Assembly (NCBI GenBank): GCA_017474045.1 | Contig: JAFUHX010000020.1 | Location: 62,001-126,000, forward strand | Direction of reading: 5' to 3' | Length of the DNA stretch: 64,000 bases | Source of the DNA: Clostridia bacterium | GTDB lineage: Bacteria; Bacillota; Clostridia; Oscillospirales; Acutalibacteraceae | Shown: piece after piece, positions 60,401 through 64,000 of the stretch | How the letters are laid out: every line of letters begins with the position of its first letter | How positions within the stretch are numbered: the first letter of the stretch is position 1 | The notes under the pieces: model-generated | Told to the model about the DNA's origin: nothing | The model's input: the letters and a program-made list of their open reading frames with translations, nothing else | Database searches by the model: none | Translations under genes and position numbers: made by a program

Positions 60401-63056
60401 AACTGCCGAAAACAAAAAAGTTTTATGGAGCAGCTCTGATGAAACAGTTGCTACTGTTGAAAACGGAAAAGTTGTTGCCGTCAGCAAGGGCGAAGCTGTT
60501 ATAACCGCTGTGAGTGAACAAAACAGCGACATTAAGGCTGAATGTTTTGTGAAGGTTACAAAGCCCGTTTCAGAAGTTGTGTTCAATGAAAACAGTCTTG
60601 TTCTTTTCGTTTCTGAAAGCGCAGAAATTGAAGCTGTTGTTCTTCCTGAAAATGCAAGCAACAAAGAGCTTGTCTGGACTTCTTCTGATGAAACAGTTGC
60701 CACCGTTGAAAACGGAAAAATTGTTGCCGTCAGCAAGGGTGAAGCTGTTATAACTGCCACATCGGTTGATGGCGGTAAAACAGCTCAATGCAATGTTGAG
60801 GTTAAACAGGCTGCAACCGAAGTTAAATTCGAAGCTTCAGAAGCAGAGGTTGAAAAAGGTTTAACCCTGACACTTTCAGCTGTTGTTCTTCCTGACAATA
60901 CCAACGACAAAACTCTTGTCTGGTCTTCTTCAGACGAAGAAATTGCCACCGTTGAAAACGGAGTTGTTTCAGCTCATAAATCAGGAGAAACAATTATAAC
61001 GGCAAAAGCCCTTGTTGGCGGAGCCGAAAACAAAATTAAGGTCGTTGTAACAGAACCCGTTGTTTCCATTGAGGTTCTCAGCGATTCAAAAGAGCTCTGG
61101 GTTGAAGATACTCTGAAGCTTTATACAAAGATACTGCCTGAAAACGCAACCTATCAGAATGTTTCCTGGTCATCAGGTAACGAAGAGATAATAACTGTTT
61201 CTCAAGATGGTGTTGTTACTGCTCATAAGGCAGGTCAGACAGAAATATCAGCTCTTTCTCATTGCGGAAAAGTGGTTGGAAAAATTAATCTCACCGTCAG
61301 ACAGCAGGCAACAGCAGTCATTCTTAATAAAACAGAAATTGCTGTTGACGAAAACGGTGACGAAGAAAACGGAAAATATCAGCTTACTGCTGAGGTTGCT
61401 CCCTTGAATGCGGATTATAAGGGCATAACATGGAAGAGTGAAAATTCCGATATTGCTCAGGTCAGCGAAGACGGTCTTGTTACTGCCATGGGCAAGGGCG
61501 AAACCTATATTGTTGCAACAAGTGAAGACGGAAAAGCTTTTGCAAAATGCAAAGTCAGCGTTATGAAGCTTGTAACTGATATTGAAATCAGCGATGAGGC
61601 CTTGTCTCTCGGAAAAGGCGAAAAGGCTGTTCTTTCTGCCTATGCAATTCCCGAAGATGCAACTGACACAGCAATAAGCTGGATTTCTGAAAATGAAGAT
61701 GTTGCTACTGTTTCAGAAAACGGTGAAGTAACAGCCGTTAAGGGCGGAACAGCAGTTATTAAGGCTTTGACATCAAACGAAGAGGTTTTTGCTGTTTGCA
61801 ATGTTACTGTTGTTGTTTATAGTGAGAGCCTCAGCCTGAATAAAACTGAGCATGAAGTCTGGGTTGGAGAAAAATTCAGCTTTGAAACAAGCGTAATGCC
61901 GGAAGACACAACAAACAAGGCTGTTAAGTGGTCAACCGACAATGAAGAGATTCTTTCTGTTTCAGATGAAGGTGAATTTACTGCCCTCAAAGCCGGTGAA
62001 GCAAAGGTAATTGCTGAAACCGTTGACAGCTCGGTTAAGGCTGAATGTTTGGTTAAAGTAAGCATCAGAACGGAAAAAGTTGAATTTACAGAAAGCTCTG
62101 TTACTCTTGAAAAAGGTCAGAGCAAAACCGCTGTTGTTACTGTTTACCCGGAAGATGCAACATATAAAGAAGTAAGCTTTTGTTCCTCAGATGAAGCCGT
62201 TGCAACTGTTTCAGCCAAAGGGGAAATAACAGCTCTTTCCGTTGGAACAGCAACAATTACCGCTGAAACTGTTGAAGGCGGAAACAAAGCTGAGCTTAAG
62301 GTTAATGTTATTCAAAAGCCAACAGCTCTTGAAGCTGAAAAAACAGAAATTCGCCTTGATGAAGGTCAGAGCGAAACAGCAGCTGTTGTTTTTGCTCCTT
62401 CAGACACAACAGAAAAGGCTCTTGAATGGTTCAGCTCAGACGAAAAAATTGCCACAGTTTCTCAAAGCGGTGAAATTACTGCTGTTTCAAAAGGCGTTGC
62501 GGTTATTACTGCAACAAGCAAAGAAAACAGCGACGTTAAAACTGAAATTACGGTTAATGTTATCAGAAGAGTCAAGGCTTTTGACATAAAAGAAGACGAG
62601 ACTGTTCTTTACATAGGAAAAACAGCAAATCTTTCAACTGTAATCGATCCCGCTGAGGTTTCAGACAGCTCAATAAAATGGTCTGTCAGCGACGAAGAGG
62701 TTTGCAGCGTTTCACAAAGCGGCGAAATAACAGCTCTTTCTGTTGGAACAGCAATTGTTTTTGGTGAAACAAACGACGGCAGCTTCATGGATTTCTGCCT
62801 TGTAACCGTTAAGCGTGAAATTGATTCTGTTTCTTTTGACAAAGAAGCTCTTTCAATGAGAAAGCGCGATAAGGCAACAATTCTGGCAACTGTTCTGCCG
62901 TCAGAAGCCGATAGTGAAGACCTTTTGTGGATTAGTGACAACGAAGATGTTGCAACCGTTAAAAACGGAGTTGTTACATCTAAGGAAACACCGGGCAAAG
63001 CAACCATTAAGGCTGTTTCAAAACAAATAATGAAGTTTTTGCCCAATGTGAAGTAA
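54471..63056 (+). CDS. Giant secreted BIg2-repeat protein, main part (33 of 36 units)
   Basis: This reading frame encodes 2861 aa. A signal peptide (MKKRILSFALCVIMIFSS..., cleavage near LSASA) precedes a helical spacer of about 60 residues and then 33 BIg2 units of about 80-85 residues. Each unit shows a (V/I/L)xW-S-S-(S/N/D)...VA-x-V...G core, a G-T-A-T-I-T strand and a V-T-V end. Units 12-18 are lysine-rich, units 22-33 glutamate-rich. It ends abnormally (KQIMKFLPNVK) where a base seems missing; the sequence continues as BIg2 in another frame. No LPXTG, SLH or dockerin is seen. ATG 54471 follows GAGAGGTG. BIg2 proteins are mostly extracellular adhesins or scaffold surfaces; the ligand is unknown. 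Confidence 0.85.
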   Translation: MKKRILSFALCVIMIFSSVPINEAGVGAYLSASAVNLAELEALVSEIPEKQYWERDFVDSTTLGLWYDQAIKIFENYDAYDQTNIDLVTSSLRNAFESVKYHTQEIELNKNAVSVNVGEELQLSAILTPQNAADSVSWKSEDESKVSVSSNGLVKVLKFSDEPVKITATSNSHSAYCLVTTLNPLAAIKLTQPSVSSFEGDFFKISATAVGKDETAATTDSVTFNYYSHKPSVASVDSNGLVTAVSKGTATIRVTATNGKDSFSADCTVTVNELIQITGIVVNSNLISNAIEMTVGEEENFKVTITPSTASKKTLKWTSSEPSVASVNQTEIAGSVITANIKALKAGTTKITYETTDGSDKSGYFTVVVNPRVAALSISESFKVVALTSSGEKLVVTALPSNAGNKTLRWTTDDPSVCTVDMNGVLEPVGSGLCTITASTTDGSNISISCRIRVAPAASSVTLDKTKLTLKNGEKKTLKATVTTVNNTTYGDVEWISSNPKVAYVDENGVVTGIGRGEATIKAITRDGTDRFAVCSVTVTQSVTSVSLPEKLVLGVGGKTAVLTATVKPSNANNTNVTWKSSNPSVATVNQSGLVTSGNSVGTCTVTATTEDGGFVAECLVYVNILPTGITLDKSSETVAAGEKIELKATVKPSDATDKTVTWKSSNSKVATVENGVVTAVAGGSCTITAYNAAGQSAKCVVNVTQGIDTITLTPSSATMYISQTMTLKKTVSPSTTTVTEFKWSSNNTSVVTVDQNGKVTAKGSGNAVVSVEADGKKADCVITVVEKVIVTGIKIDSAASIKKGEQKAIGVTVYPNEASDKSVTWSSSNPSVAVVSSSGVVTGVAPGKTVITAKTNDGGYTDTCNITVVQSVTSVRISTGDFRLAKGKAKAVIANVFPADATNKDLIWTSANKTVATVTDGGVVTAKAAGSTSITATSVDGGFSATVTVTVYIPVTSITINAKSMTVPKGEKRLLTANVEPSDATDDTIKWKTSDKSVVSVNEATGQIEAKKTGTATITAISSDGNCKSSCVITVVQLATSISINFTTVTLVAGKTKIVKATMKPAGVTNTTVKWSSSNKKVAKVSSKGKITAVAGGSTVIKATSGDGNVFATCRVNVLQPATAVKLNKTKASVKIGKTLVLTTTLEPETTTTKKVIWTSSDEKIATVDKYGVVTGIKKGTVTITATAENTDVSAKCKVTVKKAVTGVSLDKTVVSVSVGKKVAVNATVKPSSASDKRVTWSSTNKDVATVSSSGIITAKSVGYAEIIAKTKDGGFKAVCRVLVIQSVSGIKLNVKKKTLDFDETYTLKATVKPSNATNKDVVWSSSNKKVAKVNSKGKITALKSGTATITAVTKDGGYSAKCVVTVQRRVRDVSISKSSLLLYLDKTAKLKASVTPSDATDTSVTWTSSNEKVLRVKNGKLTPVKPGSATITVKTNDGGYTATCKVTVERAAKSVELSKKSVTVKSGSTYTLKATVSPSNTTNKKVTWTSSNPAVATVNSKGVVKGIGGGTATITCKTSNGLTAKCSVKVTQSASGVSLSKTAASVYTGEAVKLYATVSPTGATNKAVTWSSSNKAVATVSSGGSVKGVKAGTAVITATTVDGGFKASCTVTVLQHAVSVSINQKEISVAKGGKATVSATVLPSDTTNKDVSWSSSDTSVVTITSLGEITAHKTGTATITVTTVDGEKTATCNVTVFEPVTDITIDITEKTIFNSESFVLEAAVSPSDASNKLIKWSSSNSLVASVSSSGEVVGIKSGTAVITATTVDGGFKASCTVTVLQKATGIKLDKENLEIFASQEGKLTATVLPEDCYLKNVSWKSSDETVVTVDQDGNLKALVPGYATVTATSEDGGFVASCRITVNRAVTGIEISKSEAWIYNGETLTLEAVVQPYDATNKAVVWKSSDINVASVENGVVTGVGKGTAIISAETVDGGFMAVCTVEVKIKTGEIQLSKTEITLSEGLEAEIEAVVLPETAENKKVLWSSSDETVATVENGKVVAVSKGEAVITAVSEQNSDIKAECFVKVTKPVSEVVFNENSLVLFVSESAEIEAVVLPENASNKELVWTSSDETVATVENGKIVAVSKGEAVITATSVDGGKTAQCNVEVKQAATEVKFEASEAEVEKGLTLTLSAVVLPDNTNDKTLVWSSSDEEIATVENGVVSAHKSGETIITAKALVGGAENKIKVVVTEPVVSIEVLSDSKELWVEDTLKLYTKILPENATYQNVSWSSGNEEIITVSQDGVVTAHKAGQTEISALSHCGKVVGKINLTVRQQATAVILNKTEIAVDENGDEENGKYQLTAEVAPLNADYKGITWKSENSDIAQVSEDGLVTAMGKGETYIVATSEDGKAFAKCKVSVMKLVTDIEISDEALSLGKGEKAVLSAYAIPEDATDTAISWISENEDVATVSENGEVTAVKGGTAVIKALTSNEEVFAVCNVTVVVYSESLSLNKTEHEVWVGEKFSFETSVMPEDTTNKAVKWSTDNEEILSVSDEGEFTALKAGEAKVIAETVDSSVKAECLVKVSIRTEKVEFTESSVTLEKGQSKTAVVTVYPEDATYKEVSFCSSDEAVATVSAKGEITALSVGTATITAETVEGGNKAELKVNVIQKPTALEAEKTEIRLDEGQSETAAVVFAPSDTTEKALEWFSSDEKIATVSQSGEITAVSKGVAVITATSKENSDVKTEITVNVIRRVKAFDIKEDETVLYIGKTANLSTVIDPAEVSDSSIKWSVSDEEVCSVSQSGEITALSVGTAIVFGETNDGSFMDFCLVTVKREIDSVSFDKEALSMRKRDKATILATVLPSEADSEDLLWISDNEDVATVKNGVVTSKETPGKATIKAVSKQIMKFLPNVK

Positions 63057-63814
63057 CTGTTATTCAGAGTATTGATAACTTCGCTCTCAGCGATGAAAGC
63101 CTCAGACTGAGAAAAGGAAGCGAATATACTCTTGGAACAATTATTCTTCCTTCAAACGCAACAAATAAAACTGTTGAATGGTCAACAAGTGACGAAAGCG
63201 TTGCAACAGTTACCTCTGACGGAACTGTTACCGCGGTTTCAGCCGGAACAGCAACCATCGTTGCCAAAACCGTTGACGGCGGTCTGACTGCAGTTTGCGC
63301 GGTCAAGGTTCTTAAGGAAATTGAAAGTCTTTCAGCTTCAAGCGAAAAAGAAATTCTTTGGAACGGTGAAGAGGTAGTAATCAACCTCTCTGCTGAGCCG
63401 TCTGATCATGATGAAGATTTTGTTTATGAAAGCAGCGATTCAGAGGTTCTCAAGGTTGATTCTGACGGAAGGGTTACTGCAATTAAGTCAGGTGAAGCCA
63501 AGATAACAATCAAGTCTTCCGTCAGCGGAAAAACTTCTGAAATAAGCTTCACTGTCAGACAAAAGGTTGAAAGCGTTGAGTTTTCTCAGGAAGAGTATCA
63601 GTTCTATGTTTCAAATAATGTTGCTCTTTCCTACAGAGTAAATCCCTCTGACGCCTATAATAAGGCGATTGTTTGGAACAGCTCTGATGAAAGTGTTGTT
63701 AAGGTTGATGAAAACGGAATGCTCACCTGCTTAAAGGCAGGAAAAGCCACAATCACCGTTACCACAGTTGACGGTGGCCACACGGCAACCTGCGTTGTAA
63801 CAGTTATTGATTGA
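63023..63814 (+). pseudogene. Out-of-frame 3' end of the BIg2 gene (units 34-36)
   Basis: From about 63023 the frame reads TNNEVFAQCEVTVIQS and then three more BIg2 units (cores WSTSDESVATV, YESSDSEVLKV, WNSSDESVVKV), ending ...TVDGGHTATCVVTVID at TGA 63812-63814. The frame has no usable start codon near its beginning, so it must be the continuation of the gene upstream. One A inserted into the run of four at 63020-63023 would restore a single ORF of roughly 3115 aa. Confidence 0.75.
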
Positions 63815-63826
63815 TAAAAGAAAAAA

Positions 63827-63935
63827 CGGGCTGTAAAAAGTGCAGACCGCATTAAACAAAACGGATAAAACAGATAAAGGGTTTCTTTGGTAGCTTGAAC
63901 TGCAAAAGAAACCCTTTAAAACTTATAAAAATCAC
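63827..63935 (+). terminator. Dispersed two-module 3' element, copy after the BIg2 gene
   Basis: Module A (GGGCTGTAAAAAGTGCAGACCGCAT) starts 14 nt after the stop. Its CTGTA/TGCAG stem uses a U-G pair. Module B (AAAGGGTTTCTTT/AAAGAAACCCTTT, 63876-63917) and the tail AAAACTTATAAAAATCACT follow, nearly matching the copy after pyrI. Confidence 0.7.
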
Positions 63936-63947
63936 TAAAAAAACAAA

Positions 63948-63976
63948 AAGAGGCATTCCTGCTTGAAATGCCTCTT
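63948..63976 (-). terminator. Terminator of a minus-strand gene entering from the right edge
   Basis: AAGAGGCATT / AATGCCTCTT stem is followed on the minus strand by TTTGTTTTTTT. A minus-strand gene must end just to its right, at 63975 (TAA) or 63980 (TGA); too few bases remain to say what it is. Confidence 0.7.
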
Positions 63977-64000
63977 AATTCAGAAGATTATTCTCTTCCT

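Noticed and set aside
54900..63800. Regularly spaced, similar DNA repeats as a CRISPR array or satellite
   Set aside because: The repeats are about 250 bp, coding, and differ at the DNA level as expected for diverging protein domains; there are no short identical repeats with unique spacers and no cas genes.

Overview
The window looks like a chromosomal segment of an anaerobic, low-to-moderate-GC member of the Clostridia, probably a gut Oscillospiraceae/Ruminococcaceae-like bacterium. This is an inference from gene content: a clostridial pyr operon with pyrK and pyrI, a tungsten aldehyde:ferredoxin oxidoreductase, formyl-THF ligase, separate IMP cyclohydrolase and AICAR formyltransferase, a glpA/FAD-oxidoreductase/DUF1667 set, a very long BIg2 surface protein, and near-consensus sigma-A promoters (TTGACA-17-TATAAT). 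I see no phage, transposase, CRISPR array or tRNA.

Layout. 52-3628 (minus): glpA-like dehydrogenase, partner FAD oxidoreductase, DUF1667 protein and a small membrane protein. 3914-12960 (plus): a pyrimidine operon (pyrC-carB-pyrK-pyrD-pyrF-pyrE-pyrB-pyrI) behind a strong promoter and a PyrR-type attenuator; carA is absent. 13230-13832: a 54-aa cysteine-rich microprotein divergent from an HTH regulator across three palindromes. 13925-15043: a ferredoxin-domain aldo/keto reductase. 15167-17676 (minus): DUF2804 protein and murD. 17837-25322 (minus): guaB-FNT-purO-purB-AICAR formyltransferase-fhs behind a ZTP (pfl) riboswitch. This is a purine/one-carbon unit in which the last two IMP steps, IMP use, formate passage and formate activation lie together.

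25389-36161: a divergent tungsten/molybdopterin island. The minus arm is mogA, a ThiF/MoeB-like enzyme, aor and a MoaD-like carrier. The plus arm is tupABC tungstate transport, two moeA genes (one fused to a binding-protein domain), moaC, moaA and a MOSC protein, behind a structured leader that resembles a Moco/tungsten-cofactor riboswitch.

36307-49363: cell-envelope and sugar genes. They are a 1459-aa glycerophosphotransferase/HAD/glycerophosphotransferase fusion, a sialidase-fold protein, an SDR, a D-2-hydroxyacid dehydrogenase, a TVP38-galactokinase-fucosidase operon and a secreted lipase. 49544-54271: a 27-aa ORF, two tandem autonomous 5S rRNA genes, two small unknown proteins, typA, a broken membrane-protein gene and exoA. 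54471-63814: a secreted BIg2 protein with 36 repeat units, split by a one-base frameshift near its 3' end.

The most unusual pattern is a dispersed two-module element of about 110 bp (an A-rich-loop hairpin, then an AAGGGTTTCT...AGAAACCCTT hairpin and a conserved AT-rich tail). It lies directly downstream of, and on the same strand as, the stop codons of at least five unrelated genes, with a partial copy after pyrI.
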